64,000 bases of DNA from Haliscomenobacter hydrossis DSM 1100 (GCF_000212735.1 NC_015510.1:992001-1056000); one strand, 5' to 3'; positions 26,649-34,302 are shown, counted from the first letter of the stretch. Translations and numbers: made by a program. Notes: generated by a model from the letters alone, not told the origin.

Positions 26649-27116
26649 ATGAAAAGCAAAACAGACCTTTTTTTGGAAGCTTGGATAGAATCCAGAACAC
26701 GATTTTCCAACCAGCTAGAAAACATCAATTCCGAAGATTTACAAAAGAAATTAGGCAACGCGCCAAATTCAGTAGGATTCCTCATTCGTCACATAGGTGA
26801 TGTAGAATTACTTTTTGCTAAAAATGTTTTTGGCGACAGCACGGTAAAAGTATCGGCAAAAACGGTGATTGAAAAACGTGATACCGGCGAATGGACAGAC
26901 TTGGAAGCATTGAAAATTTATGTATCTGAATCTTTTGAAAAACTGAAATCAATTGTTGAATTGCAAACCGGAGAAGATTGGGAAACCATTATCACAACCA
27001 AAGAATTTGGCACGAAAACTAAATCAGAAGCGTTCGGACGGATTATTTCGCATACTGCATACCACGCAGGTCAAATAGCGCTGATTAAAAAATACGGAGA
27101 AACGTTTAGTAAATGA
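26649..27116 (+). CDS. DinB-like protein
   Basis: 155 residues, the usual size of DinB/YfiT-like four-helix metal proteins. Potential metal ligands are His in LIRHIGDVE (helix 2) and the two His in HTAYHAGQI (last helix), which are the hallmark positions. Members are thiol-dependent transferases or of unknown function. It is AT-rich and same-strand with the cassette array, and may be an older cassette gene whose attC has eroded. Confidence 0.75.
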   Translation: MKSKTDLFLEAWIESRTRFSNQLENINSEDLQKKLGNAPNSVGFLIRHIGDVELLFAKNVFGDSTVKVSAKTVIEKRDTGEWTDLEALKIYVSESFEKLKSIVELQTGEDWETIITTKEFGTKTKSEAFGRIISHTAYHAGQIALIKKYGETFSK

Positions 27117-27245
27117 AAGATGGGCAAAGGCATAACCCCCTGCAACCCCAGGATTGTTAAGTTCTAAAGTAGCGCCAAAATCCAACCTTAAATAAAAGGG
27201 AGAATCTTTTAACTACCAAAAATAAGAGTCGCGTAGCGACGAACG

Positions 27246-27405
27246 ATTTTGTAGCGGTGGGTTTTAACCCGCCGATGAAAATGGTCGATCTTGTTTTTAA
27301 TAGCGTGCCGTAGGTACGACCAATTTTGACTAATTTAGGGTACCTACGGCACTCCATAACCTGATCACGCAACTGACGGCGGGTTGAAACCCGCCGCTAC
27401 AAAAT
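27246..27405. repeat. nested palindrome (GTAGCGGCGGGTT type)
   Basis: Outer arms 27246-27274 (ATTTTGTAGCGGTGGGTTTT) and 27377-27405 are inverted complements. Inner arms GTGCCGTAGGTAC (27305-27317) and GTACCTACGGCAC (27340-27352) are perfect. No ORF of substance is present. It lies behind the DinB-like gene. Confidence 0.8.
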
Positions 27406-27409
27406 GGGT

Positions 27410-27851
27410 CATCACTACGCGATTGCATTTGGAGAAAATGAACCTTTATCCACTATGATTCGATACGGTTTTTGAGCCACTCTATTTTTCTTTGACGGCT
27501 GCTTAAGATCAGCGATTAATACCAAAATTTTAGCGGTTTTAGAAGGGAGATCCTACGCTTTCGAATACAAGCAAGGGGTCAAATGATGTGTGGCTGAAAT
27601 TATCGGTGCGCAAGTCTTGTTACTGGGCAATAAAAGGGTCGTAGAAGACTGCGCATTTTGTATTGTCCGCAAGAGGGCTTTTAAATATTGCGTACTTCGC
27701 ATTTTGTATTGTTGCTAAAGTCACGAAGCGGTGCATCTTCAATCAATCTATTCATTATCAGATTGATGAAATTAAAAATTACAGATGTTTGAAGGTTTAG
27801 TGCGCATGGTTTATCTTTACCAAGCGGCGCAATAAGTGCGCATATTTCCGT
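27410..27851. other. non-coding stretch left of the intact cassettes
   Basis: About 440 bp with no supported gene. It contains a direct repeat of CGCATTTTGTATTGT (near 27654 and 27700). GCGCAATAAGTGCGCATATT, immediately left of the first cassette core, could be half of a very diverged site. I cannot resolve an attC or attI here. The small minus ORF 27681-27917 crosses the first cassette start and is not supported. Confidence 0.4.
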
Positions 27852-27880
27852 GTTATAGCCAATTTTAAAACAGACACAGA

Positions 27881-28534
27881 ATGAAGAGAATTTTAACACT
27901 ATTAGCCTTTTTCCCATTGACCTTAATGGCTCAACAAAGCGACTTTGGTAACTGGTTAATCTATTTTGGCGACAAAAAAATAAACAATCGTTGGAACTGG
28001 CATCACGAAGTACAGTACCGAAACTTCAACTTTATTGGGGACACTGAACAATTACTTTTAAGAACAGGTATCGGCTACAACCTAACAGAAAATAATAACA
28101 ACATTCATCTTGGTTACGGTTTTATTTATAGCGAACCCTACATTGCAGGTACTGAGAATAAGGCTAACTTCAATGAGCACAGAATTTATCAACAGTTCAT
28201 CACCAGACAGAGTTTTGGTCGAATTTCATTACAACACCGCTATCGTTTTGAACAACGATTTTTTGAAGACGATTTTAGACTTCGGTTAAGATACTTCTTG
28301 TCTACAAACATTGCCTTGAATCACAAACAAATGCAGGACAAGACTGTTTATCTCTCTATTTACAATGAAATTTTCGTGAATACAGAGCAAACCTTTTTAG
28401 ACCGCAATCGATTCTATGGTGGTGTTGGGTATAGGTTTTCCAAAACTGTACGAACAGAAATTGGCGTAATGAATCAAACAACTAACAGTGTGTCAAGAAA
28501 CCAATTGAATCTAATAACATTCGTAAACTTTTAA
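27881..28534 (+). CDS. DUF2490 family outer-membrane protein
   Basis: 217 residues with a signal peptide (MKRILTLLAFFPLTLMAQQS). NWLIYFGDKKINNRWNWHHE is the usual N-terminal motif of DUF2490 beta-barrels. Aromatic-alternating strands continue to a terminal FVNF. Presumed outer-membrane protein of unknown function. It begins 20 bp behind the cassette's first base, typical of cassette genes. AT-rich. Confidence 0.8.
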   Translation: MKRILTLLAFFPLTLMAQQSDFGNWLIYFGDKKINNRWNWHHEVQYRNFNFIGDTEQLLLRTGIGYNLTENNNNIHLGYGFIYSEPYIAGTENKANFNEHRIYQQFITRQSFGRISLQHRYRFEQRFFEDDFRLRLRYFLSTNIALNHKQMQDKTVYLSIYNEIFVNTEQTFLDRNRFYGGVGYRFSKTVRTEIGVMNQTTNSVSRNQLNLITFVNF

Positions 28535-28544
28535 AAAAAGCGGA

Positions 28545-28575
28545 AAAGCCGAACACCGTTTTACAAAGTAGGCAA
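28545..28575 (+). repeat. attC-like scar inside cassette Y
   Basis: AAAAGCCGAACACCGTTTTA and the following CAAAGTAGGCAAA resemble the left arm of the intact repeats. They are nearly identical to the leader of cassette A (30530-30557). It precedes the carbonic anhydrase ATG by about 20 bp and may mark a fusion of two cassettes or serve as a shared leader. Confidence 0.5.
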
Positions 28576-28593
28576 AATTAAACAATAAACATA

Positions 28594-29334
28594 ATGACAA
28601 AAAAGTTTTTAATCATTCCAGGGCTTGCTCTCGCTTTTTTAACAGCTTGTAACAACCCAAAACCGAGTGAGACCTCGGCAAATGAATCAGCAGTGAATCA
28701 AGCCAAAGCATTGGTACAAGAAGTGCTAACCAAAGAACAAAGAGACGCTTTAACACCAGATGAAATTATTCAAACATTCAAAGAAGGAAACGAACGGTTT
28801 GTAAACAACGACTTAACAGCAAGAGACCATTCTGCTCAAGTGAGAAAAAGTGCAACAGGACAATTTCCAAAAGCAGTTGTTCTATCTTGTTTGGACAGTA
28901 GAGTTCCAGTAGAAGATGTTTTCGATAGGGGAATCGGTGATATTTTCGTTGGCAGAGTTGCAGGTAATTTTGTAAACGAAGACTTACTTGGAAGTATGGA
29001 ATTTGGTTGCAAAGTAGCAGGTGCAAAAGTTATTCTTGTACTTGGACACGAACATTGTGGGGCAGTAAAATCTGCCATTGATGACGTAAAGTTGGGCAAC
29101 ATCACTGCGATGTTATCTAAAATTCGTCCAGCAGTTGAGAAAGTTACTTACGAAGGCGACCGTACATCAGGTAATCCAGAGTTCGTGCATCAAGTATGTG
29201 AGAGTAATGTAAAAAATACCATCGAACAAATCAGACAAAATAGTCCAATTTTAAAAGAAATGGAAGATAATGGACAAATCAAAATTATTGGAGCTGTTTA
29301 CGATATGGATACTGGTAAAGTAACATTTTTGTAG
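28594..29334 (+). CDS. beta-class carbonic anhydrase, exported lipoprotein
   Basis: 246 residues. The lipobox-type signal peptide (IPGLALAFLTAC, Cys19) means it is probably anchored in the periplasm, unlike the usual cytoplasmic form. The beta-CA zinc site is visible: SCLDSRVP (Cys and Asp-Arg dyad) and GHEHCGAV (His and Cys). It interconverts CO2 and bicarbonate. Length is family-typical plus a roughly 55-residue exported N-terminal part. It is last in cassette Y. Confidence 0.9.
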   Translation: MTKKFLIIPGLALAFLTACNNPKPSETSANESAVNQAKALVQEVLTKEQRDALTPDEIIQTFKEGNERFVNNDLTARDHSAQVRKSATGQFPKAVVLSCLDSRVPVEDVFDRGIGDIFVGRVAGNFVNEDLLGSMEFGCKVAGAKVILVLGHEHCGAVKSAIDDVKLGNITAMLSKIRPAVEKVTYEGDRTSGNPEFVHQVCESNVKNTIEQIRQNSPILKEMEDNGQIKIIGAVYDMDTGKVTFL

Positions 29335-29342
29335 GAGAAAAC

Positions 29343-29481
29343 TGGCTATAACAGCGGTTTTGCGTCAGGCGGGGTTTCGTGCTTCGTCTGACGCTTTTGT
29401 GGTTTAATGAACATTTGTGCTTCGTATGAATTTTTGTGGTAAAAATCCCGCCCGAACGCAAAGCCGCCAAACGTTGGCTGT
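29343..29481 (+). repeat. attC-like site of cassette Y
   Basis: 139 bp. The left end TGGCTATAAC, then AGCGGTTTTGCGTCAGGCGG, pairs with a right arm CCCGCCCGAACGCAAAGCCG before the core AACGTTGGCTGT. The loop contains two direct copies of a motif like GTGCTTCGTxTGA-TTTTGTGGT (29375-29404 and 29413-29441). Recombination is expected after G29473. Confidence 0.8.
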
Positions 29482-30447
29482 AATGGCATCGCAGACACTC
29501 AAAAGTTTAGCAGGACAAAGCAACGATTCTTAATTTTTAATTGTCATCAATACTATGCGAAAAATTATTTTTTTGACACTACTGATATTTTCAGTTACCT
29601 CATACGGACAAAGCCATAAGTGGCAGTTATCTATTCAGCTACAGCCTGAACTTACTTTCCATAAAGACAGTTATCCATGGTGGAAGGAAAGTAATGATAA
29701 ATCAACATTAAATATTGGTGTTGCTTCAATAGTTCAATATGACATTAACAAAAGCCTTTTTGTAAGTTCTGGAGTAGGCTTCATATCACGGACGTTACAT
29801 ACAGCGAATTTTTTAAACCAAGCAGCATTACCACCACCAAAACAAAGTTTTACGAACGAACTGGTAACAACAAAATCAGTTTCGTATAGGGTCATTTCTT
29901 TTCCAGTTATTATTGGATACAACTTTATATCGACCACCAAGTTCAAGAGTTTTATTACGACAGGTTTTTCAGGAAACTACTTATTGAACACAGCCTACAA
30001 ATCTAATTTTTCAAGGTATGACGGAGCTTATAAAAAAAGTTATTGGCAAGGATATTCACTGACAGTTGGCTTAGGAACTGACTTCAAATTGACAAAGAAA
30101 CTTCAAGCGACATCTTCTTTATCATATGCGTATAAACATCTTGTGAAAGAAGATGAATATATCTTAAATCAAAATGGTAACGGTTTGACATTGGGACACA
30201 ATTATTTAAGTCTAAGTGTAGGTATTAAACTTTCCTTGTAGGACAAAAAGCCACTACAGCCAACATTGGGTTTTGTGCAAGTTGGGCAGACGTAATAACA
30301 ATGAGCATTTGTAATTCTGCTCAGCTTTTGTTTGGGCTTGACAAACAACATTGAACATTAGTTCTTAACTTCAACTTTATATTTTCAATCAGCAGCGGTT
30401 TCGGGCAGACGGAATTCTATTTCCCAACCTGCACAAAACCCTGTACG
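29474..30447 (+). mobile_element. gene cassette Z (outer-membrane barrel)
   Basis: Core GTTGGCTGTA (29473-29482) equals the complement of TACAGCCAAC (30255-30264) at the left end of its own terminal repeat, 10 of 10 bases. The next core, GTTAGGTGC, does not match. Length 974 bp, one gene, + orientation. Confidence 0.8.
29555..30241 (+). CDS. outer-membrane beta-barrel protein (PorT/OMP_b-brl-like)
   Basis: 228 residues. The signal peptide (MRKIIFLTLLIFSVTSYGQS) is followed by alternating-strand sequence with FSGNYLLN, GLGTDFKLTKKLQATSSLSY and a terminal strand LSLSVGIKLSL ending in a hydrophobic residue. It resembles the small PorT-like barrel proteins of Bacteroidota. No catalytic function is expected. 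Sole gene of cassette Z. Confidence 0.7.
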   Translation: MRKIIFLTLLIFSVTSYGQSHKWQLSIQLQPELTFHKDSYPWWKESNDKSTLNIGVASIVQYDINKSLFVSSGVGFISRTLHTANFLNQAALPPPKQSFTNELVTTKSVSYRVISFPVIIGYNFISTTKFKSFITTGFSGNYLLNTAYKSNFSRYDGAYKKSYWQGYSLTVGLGTDFKLTKKLQATSSLSYAYKHLVKEDEYILNQNGNGLTLGHNYLSLSVGIKLSL

Positions 30448-30455
30448 TTAGGTGC
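30255..30455 (+). repeat. attC-like site of cassette Z (long variant)
   Basis: About 200 bp. The left arm TTGGGTTTTGTGCAAGTTGG (from 30266) and the right-arm complement near 30421-30443 pair over about 20 bp with one mismatch. Core ACGTTAGGTGC follows at 30445. The loop is longer than in the other sites and lacks the clear two-copy motif. Confidence 0.75.
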
Positions 30456-30529
30456 AAGCGTAATGACCGACCATCAGACAAACCAAACATTTAGAGCAAT
30501 AATTTGTTCTTGCAACAATGCGGACAAGC

Positions 30530-30557
30530 CGAACACCGTTTTAAGAAGTAGGCAAAT
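30530..30557 (+). repeat. attC-like scar or shared leader in cassette A, copy 1
   Basis: AAGCCGAACACCGTTTTAAG and AAGTAGGCAAAT match the leader in front of the carbonic anhydrase gene (28545-28575). In both places a lipoprotein gene follows within about 20 bp. Repeated identically in copy 2 at 32535-32562. Confidence 0.5.
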
Positions 30558-30573
30558 TTTAAATTATCAAAAT

Positions 30574-30930
30574 ATGAGCAAACAGTTTTTGTTTTCAATC
30601 TTAACAGCGGGAGTTTTGGCTACTTCCTGCAATCAAGTTACTGAAAAAGCCAAAGAAGAAACCCAAAACGTTTTAAACCAAACCAGTAAGGACGTTCAAA
30701 AAGTTATTGACGACCTAGGACTTGTTTACGTAGAAGAAGGGGCCCAAAACATCATCACTTATGAAGAAGTAAACGCTGCACAACAAGCGTGGTGCGATGC
30801 TTTGGTTAAAATTGGCAAACTTAAAGAAGAAGGTGGCGATTACAAAGGATTTGCAGAACAGGTTCTTACTAAATTATATGAAACTGTTGATGTAATAGGG
30901 CAGAAAAGAGAAAAATCGCATAAATCATAA
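30574..30930 (+). CDS. small lipoprotein, hypothetical (cassette A copy 1)
   Basis: 118 residues from ATG 30574. The frame is open from 30463, but the lipoprotein signal (MSKQFLFSILTAGVLATSCN, Cys19) argues for the internal start. The mature part is acidic and helical (KAKEETQNVLNQTSKDVQKV). The family is not recognised. The MscS-like gene follows after 6 bp, so the two are co-expressed. An identical copy is at 32579-32935. Confidence 0.7.
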   Translation: MSKQFLFSILTAGVLATSCNQVTEKAKEETQNVLNQTSKDVQKVIDDLGLVYVEEGAQNIITYEEVNAAQQAWCDALVKIGKLKEEGGDYKGFAEQVLTKLYETVDVIGQKREKSHKS

Positions 30931-30936
30931 ACCGTT

Positions 30937-31449
30937 ATGGATCCTTACAAGATACAAATTACAGAAAGCTTAATCGTTACTGTAATATTATTGATTTCTA
31001 AGTTTACGTTAAGATATTTTGTGAATCTCAAAATATTGAACTCATATTTTAAAAACACCGTAAAAAAGGATGTCCTAAAAATAATCAATCTCTTATTATT
31101 CGTGACATTTAGTATAATACTGGTGGCCATTTGGAGTGTAAAGCAGGAAAATATATTAGTTGTTGCAAGTTCACTCTTTACCGTCTTAGGTGTTGCACTC
31201 TTTGCAGAAATGTCTATTCTTTCGAATGTCACCGCCTGTTTAATACTCTTTTTCCAACATCCCATAAAAGTTGGGGATACTATTGGAATTACACATGAAG
31301 GCAAGGATATTGAAGGCGAATTGATTGAGATTACGTACTTCTTTGCATTCATAAAAACTCCTAATAGCGGCACTTTAACAATACCTAATGCTTTGTTTCT
31401 AAAAAGTTCATTTCGAATACTTGAAAAATCTTCAAAATCAGAGTATTAA
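30937..31449 (+). CDS. small MscS-family mechanosensitive channel (cassette A copy 1)
   Basis: 170 residues. Two or three membrane helices (about 10-27, 47-66 and 70-90) are followed by a pore-helix-like segment (GVALFAEMSILSNVTACLIL) and the MscS beta-domain signature (HPIKVGDTIGI, then EGELIEITYFFAFIKTPNSG and TLTIPNALFLKS). It is truncated relative to E. coli MscS (286 residues), lacking most of the C-terminal alpha/beta cage, as in small MscS paralogues. It probably releases osmolytes. Confidence 0.82.
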   Translation: MDPYKIQITESLIVTVILLISKFTLRYFVNLKILNSYFKNTVKKDVLKIINLLLFVTFSIILVAIWSVKQENILVVASSLFTVLGVALFAEMSILSNVTACLILFFQHPIKVGDTIGITHEGKDIEGELIEITYFFAFIKTPNSGTLTIPNALFLKSSFRILEKSSKSEY

Positions 31450-31507
31450 CATGCCAAAATAACACGCACTAATGAATTCTACAATTTCCTCGAACAAAGG
31501 AACGCCA

Positions 31508-31643
31508 GCACCTAACAGCACCTACCCAAAAGGCGGGGTTTCGTGTTCCACAGACAGTTTTGTGGTTAATCAAACATTAGTTTTTCAAATCAATTTTTGT
31601 GGTAAAAGGCCCGCCCTTCGGGTAGCTGCAAAACGTTATATGC
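31508..31643 (+). repeat. attC-like site of cassette A, copy 1
   Basis: 136 bp. Left end GCACCTAAC, stem left AGCACCTACCCAAAAGGCGG, right arm CCCGCCCTTCGGGTAGCTGC and core AACGTTATATGC. The loop has two copies of the TTCGTGTTCCACAG-TTTTGTGGT-type motif; the second copy is diverged. Confidence 0.8.
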
Positions 31644-32452
31644 AACCCTACCAGACCGACAGTGCAACATTTAAACAACAGAAAAGACAACAATGAAATT
31701 AACGAGTAACATAGACAAATTGGGGACGGCTGGACTTTTCTTGACCGCAATATTTTCACCTTGTTGTTTTCCACTTTTTGCATTTGCAGCATCGGCACTT
31801 GGACTTGGTAGTTTTGAACTTTTCGGTGGGTGGACAATGTGGATTTTTCAAGCAATGGTTTTAATATCTGTTGGCGGACTTTACATTTCGTATCGCAGAC
31901 ACCGTTGTATGTATCCGTTAATGGTTGCTATTCCAAGCGGACTTTTAATTTTTTACGCTTACCACATAAACGACAGCGACTACTGGACATATTTTCTTTA
32001 TGCTGGTATGTTCGGACTTCTCATAGCGACAATTTGGAATTATAAACGAAACAAAATGAACGGAACTTGCGACACTTGCACAACCTACAACGGTAAGACC
32101 GTTGAAACACAATCAACTTTGACCTGCCCCAACTGCGGACACAAGAAAACTGAAATTATGCCGACAGACGCTTGTGTATATTTCTATGAGTGTGAAAAAT
32201 GTAAAACACGACTGAAACCATTACAAGGCGACTGTTGTGTTTATTGTAGTTACGGGACAGTTAAATGTCCACCAATTCAAGCAGGAGAAAATTGTTGCTA
32301 ATGGACACGACAGAAAAAAGGGCAGCATATAACAGCACATTTGCAATAGGCGGGGTTTCGTGCTCCGCAGACAGTTTAGTGGTAGCCGAAAGTTTTGTGC
32401 TCCGCATCAAGTTCAGTGGTAAAAATCCCGCCCATCGCAAATCTGAAAAACG
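31636..32452 (+). mobile_element. gene cassette B (MerC-GDCCVxC)
   Basis: 817 bp. Core GTTATATGC (31635-31643) is the complement of GCATATAAC (32325-32333) in its own repeat. The adjacent downstream core GTTAGGTGC does not pair with it. It is inserted between two identical copies of cassette A. Confidence 0.82.
31693..32301 (+). CDS. MerC-domain protein with C-terminal GDCCVxC metal motif
   Basis: 202 residues. The N-terminal membrane part has four hydrophobic segments, with the metal-binding pair in FSPCCFPLF as in MerC mercury importers. The C-terminal cytoplasmic part is Cys-rich: CDTCTTYN, CPNCGHKKTE, CEKCKTRL and GDCCVYCSYG, the last being the GDCCVxC domain. It likely transports or senses Hg or another soft metal. 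Sole gene of cassette B, starting 57 bp behind the core. Confidence 0.85.
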   Translation: MKLTSNIDKLGTAGLFLTAIFSPCCFPLFAFAASALGLGSFELFGGWTMWIFQAMVLISVGGLYISYRRHRCMYPLMVAIPSGLLIFYAYHINDSDYWTYFLYAGMFGLLIATIWNYKRNKMNGTCDTCTTYNGKTVETQSTLTCPNCGHKKTEIMPTDACVYFYECEKCKTRLKPLQGDCCVYCSYGTVKCPPIQAGENCC

Positions 32453-32460
32453 TTAGGTGC
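32325..32460 (+). repeat. attC-like site of cassette B
   Basis: 136 bp. GCATATAAC, then left stem CACATTTGCAATAGGCGGGG, right stem CCCGCCCATCGCAAATCTG and core AACGTTAGGTGC. The two direct copies in the loop (32356-32384 and 32393-32421) share the private variant GTGCTCCGCA, more alike to each other than to other sites. Confidence 0.82.
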
Positions 32461-32534
32461 AAGCGTAATGACCGACCATCAGACAAACCAAACATTTAGA
32501 GCAATAATTTGTTCTTGCAACAATGCGGACAAGC

Positions 32535-32562
32535 CGAACACCGTTTTAAGAAGTAGGCAAAT
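32535..32562 (+). repeat. attC-like scar or shared leader in cassette A, copy 2
   Basis: Identical to 30530-30557. It precedes the second lipoprotein gene by about 20 bp. Confidence 0.5.
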
Positions 32563-32578
32563 TTTAAATTATCAAAAT

Positions 32579-32935
32579 ATGAGCAAACAGTTTTTGTTTT
32601 CAATCTTAACAGCGGGAGTTTTGGCTACTTCCTGCAATCAAGTTACTGAAAAAGCCAAAGAAGAAACCCAAAACGTTTTAAACCAAACCAGTAAGGACGT
32701 TCAAAAAGTTATTGACGACCTAGGACTTGTTTACGTAGAAGAAGGGGCCCAAAACATCATCACTTATGAAGAAGTAAACGCTGCACAACAAGCGTGGTGC
32801 GATGCTTTGGTTAAAATTGGCAAACTTAAAGAAGAAGGTGGCGATTACAAAGGATTTGCAGAACAGGTTCTTACTAAATTATATGAAACTGTTGATGTAA
32901 TAGGGCAGAAAAGAGAAAAATCGCATAAATCATAA
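32579..32935 (+). CDS. small lipoprotein, hypothetical (cassette A copy 2)
   Basis: 118 residues identical to the protein at 30574-30930, with the lipobox Cys19 (VLATSC). Same start choice. The identity at nucleotide level shows a recent duplication. Family unknown. Confidence 0.7.
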   Translation: MSKQFLFSILTAGVLATSCNQVTEKAKEETQNVLNQTSKDVQKVIDDLGLVYVEEGAQNIITYEEVNAAQQAWCDALVKIGKLKEEGGDYKGFAEQVLTKLYETVDVIGQKREKSHKS

Positions 32936-32941
32936 ACCGTT

Positions 32942-33454
32942 ATGGATCCTTACAAGATACAAATTACAGAAAGCTTAATCGTTACTGTAATATTATTGAT
33001 TTCTAAGTTTACGTTAAGATATTTTGTGAATCTCAAAATATTGAACTCATATTTTAAAAACACCGTAAAAAAGGATGTCCTAAAAATAATCAATCTCTTA
33101 TTATTCGTGACATTTAGTATAATACTGGTGGCCATTTGGAGTGTAAAGCAGGAAAATATATTAGTTGTTGCAAGTTCACTCTTTACCGTCTTAGGTGTTG
33201 CACTCTTTGCAGAAATGTCTATTCTTTCGAATGTCACCGCCTGTTTAATACTCTTTTTCCAACATCCCATAAAAGTTGGGGATACTATTGGAATTACACA
33301 TGAAGGCAAGGATATTGAAGGCGAATTGATTGAGATTACGTACTTCTTTGCATTCATAAAAACTCCTAATAGCGGCACTTTAACAATACCTAATGCTTTG
33401 TTTCTAAAAAGTTCATTTCGAATACTTGAAAAATCTTCAAAATCAGAGTATTAA
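32942..33454 (+). CDS. small MscS-family mechanosensitive channel (cassette A copy 2)
   Basis: 170 residues identical to the channel at 30937-31449. Both copies are intact, which fits a recent duplication with either no selection against dosage or too little time for decay. Confidence 0.82.
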   Translation: MDPYKIQITESLIVTVILLISKFTLRYFVNLKILNSYFKNTVKKDVLKIINLLLFVTFSIILVAIWSVKQENILVVASSLFTVLGVALFAEMSILSNVTACLILFFQHPIKVGDTIGITHEGKDIEGELIEITYFFAFIKTPNSGTLTIPNALFLKSSFRILEKSSKSEY

Positions 33455-33512
33455 CATGCCAAAATAACACGCACTAATGAATTCTACAATTTCCTCGAAC
33501 AAAGGAACGCCA

Positions 33513-33648
33513 GCACCTAACAGCACCTACCCAAAAGGCGGGGTTTCGTGTTCCACAGACAGTTTTGTGGTTAATCAAACATTAGTTTTTCAAATCAATT
33601 TTTGTGGTAAAAGGCCCGCCCTTCGGGTAGCTGCAAAACGTTAGCGGT
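33513..33648 (+). repeat. attC-like site of cassette A, copy 2
   Basis: Same as 31508-31643 up to the core, after which the sequence becomes GTTAGCGGT (start of cassette C). The change of the six bases after GTTA between the two copies shows that the 3' core half belongs to the next cassette. Confidence 0.82.
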
Positions 33649-33674
33649 CAGGCTAAAAGACAACCCGAAACAAA

Positions 33675-34142
33675 ATGGAATACCTAGCAAAAGACGAAAT
33701 ATTAGAATTGAAATATGAACACGGCAAAGGTGCGTGGACTTATCATATTCAAATCCCAAACACCAAACATATTGTCGGAAAATGGGGTTCATTAAAAGTA
33801 TCAGGTACTATTGACGATTACAAAATTGACAGCATCAACCTATTTACAATTACGGGACAAGACAAACTAATTTCTATCAACGACAAAATCAGAAAAGCAA
33901 TTAATAAAGGCGGTGGCGACAAAGTTATAGTGACTCTCTACCTACTGACTTCAAAGGAACAAATTACCGAAAAGGAAATTTTAGAAACATTCAAAGAATC
34001 AGGAGTTTTGAAAGCATTTAAAAAGTTGCCTGACGAAGAACAAAAAGAAATCATTGGAAAAATTGCTTCTACAAAATCGGAAGAAAAACAGATTAAAGTG
34101 ATTTTGAAATTTATTGACCAATTAAGCAAAAGCAATGATTAA
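33675..34142 (+). CDS. DUF1905/YdeI-like (OmpD-associated) protein
   Basis: 155 residues. The N-terminal beta-rich part (LELKYEHGKGAWTYHIQIPN and KVSGTIDDYKIDSINLF) fits DUF1905. The C-terminal part (FKKLPDEEQKEIIGKIAST, KSEEKQIKVILKFIDQL) resembles the YdeI/OmpD-associated helical motif. The function is unknown. Its stop overlaps the ATG of the DUF2461 gene (AATGATTAA), so the two were coupled. Confidence 0.75.
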   Translation: MEYLAKDEILELKYEHGKGAWTYHIQIPNTKHIVGKWGSLKVSGTIDDYKIDSINLFTITGQDKLISINDKIRKAINKGGGDKVIVTLYLLTSKEQITEKEILETFKESGVLKAFKKLPDEEQKEIIGKIASTKSEEKQIKVILKFIDQLSKSND

Positions 34143-34293
34143 GCAGACTTCACTTGATTTCCTTTCAAAACTAAAAAAGAATAACTCAAAAGATTGGTTT
34201 GAACAAAACCGAGATTTATACGAGCATTACAAAACTGACATTCTAGAATTGACAGAAAACCTTTTGACAGGATTAACGCAATTTGACCAAACT

Positions 34294-34302
34294 ATTTCAC
34301 AT
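34294..34302 (+). repeat. 9-bp target-site duplication, left copy
   Basis: ATTTCACAT here and at 35421-35429 directly abut the terminal inverted repeats of the IS. A 9-bp duplication fits the IS903 group of the IS5 family. Confidence 0.85.

Larger units (their letters stand above)
27853..29473 (+). mobile_element. gene cassette Y (DUF2490 and carbonic anhydrase)
   Basis: The unit starts after the core G at 27852 with GTTATAGCCA. The left end of its own terminal repeat (29343-29352, TGGCTATAAC) is the exact complement over 10 bases, whereas the adjacent downstream core GTTGGCTGTA is not complementary. That is the own-end pairing expected if the unit existed as a circle closed by an integron-type recombinase. 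It contains two + strand genes and an internal attC-like scar (28545-28575). Confidence 0.8.
30448..31635 (+). mobile_element. gene cassette A, copy 1
   Basis: 1188 bp. Core GTTAGGTGC (30447-30455) is complementary to GCACCTAAC (31508-31516) in its own terminal repeat. The identical block recurs at 32453-33640 (offset 2005). Identity as read by eye begins at the ACGTTA at 30445 and ends at the A at 31638, which are the core sites on both sides. Confidence 0.88.
32453..33640 (+). mobile_element. gene cassette A, copy 2
   Basis: Appears identical to 30448-31635 at offset 2005. Divergence from copy 1 begins exactly at the cores: left before ACGTTA at 32450, right after ACGTTA at 33643. Such a precise non-adjacent duplication is best explained by insertion of a second cassette circle, not by unequal crossover. 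Confidence 0.88.

Noticed and set aside
31621..31631. GTAGCTGCAA in the attC-like site resembles the complement of CTTGCAGCTAC in the first element
   Set aside because: Only 10 bases around a palindromic AGCT; no other similarity between the two regions, so taken as chance.
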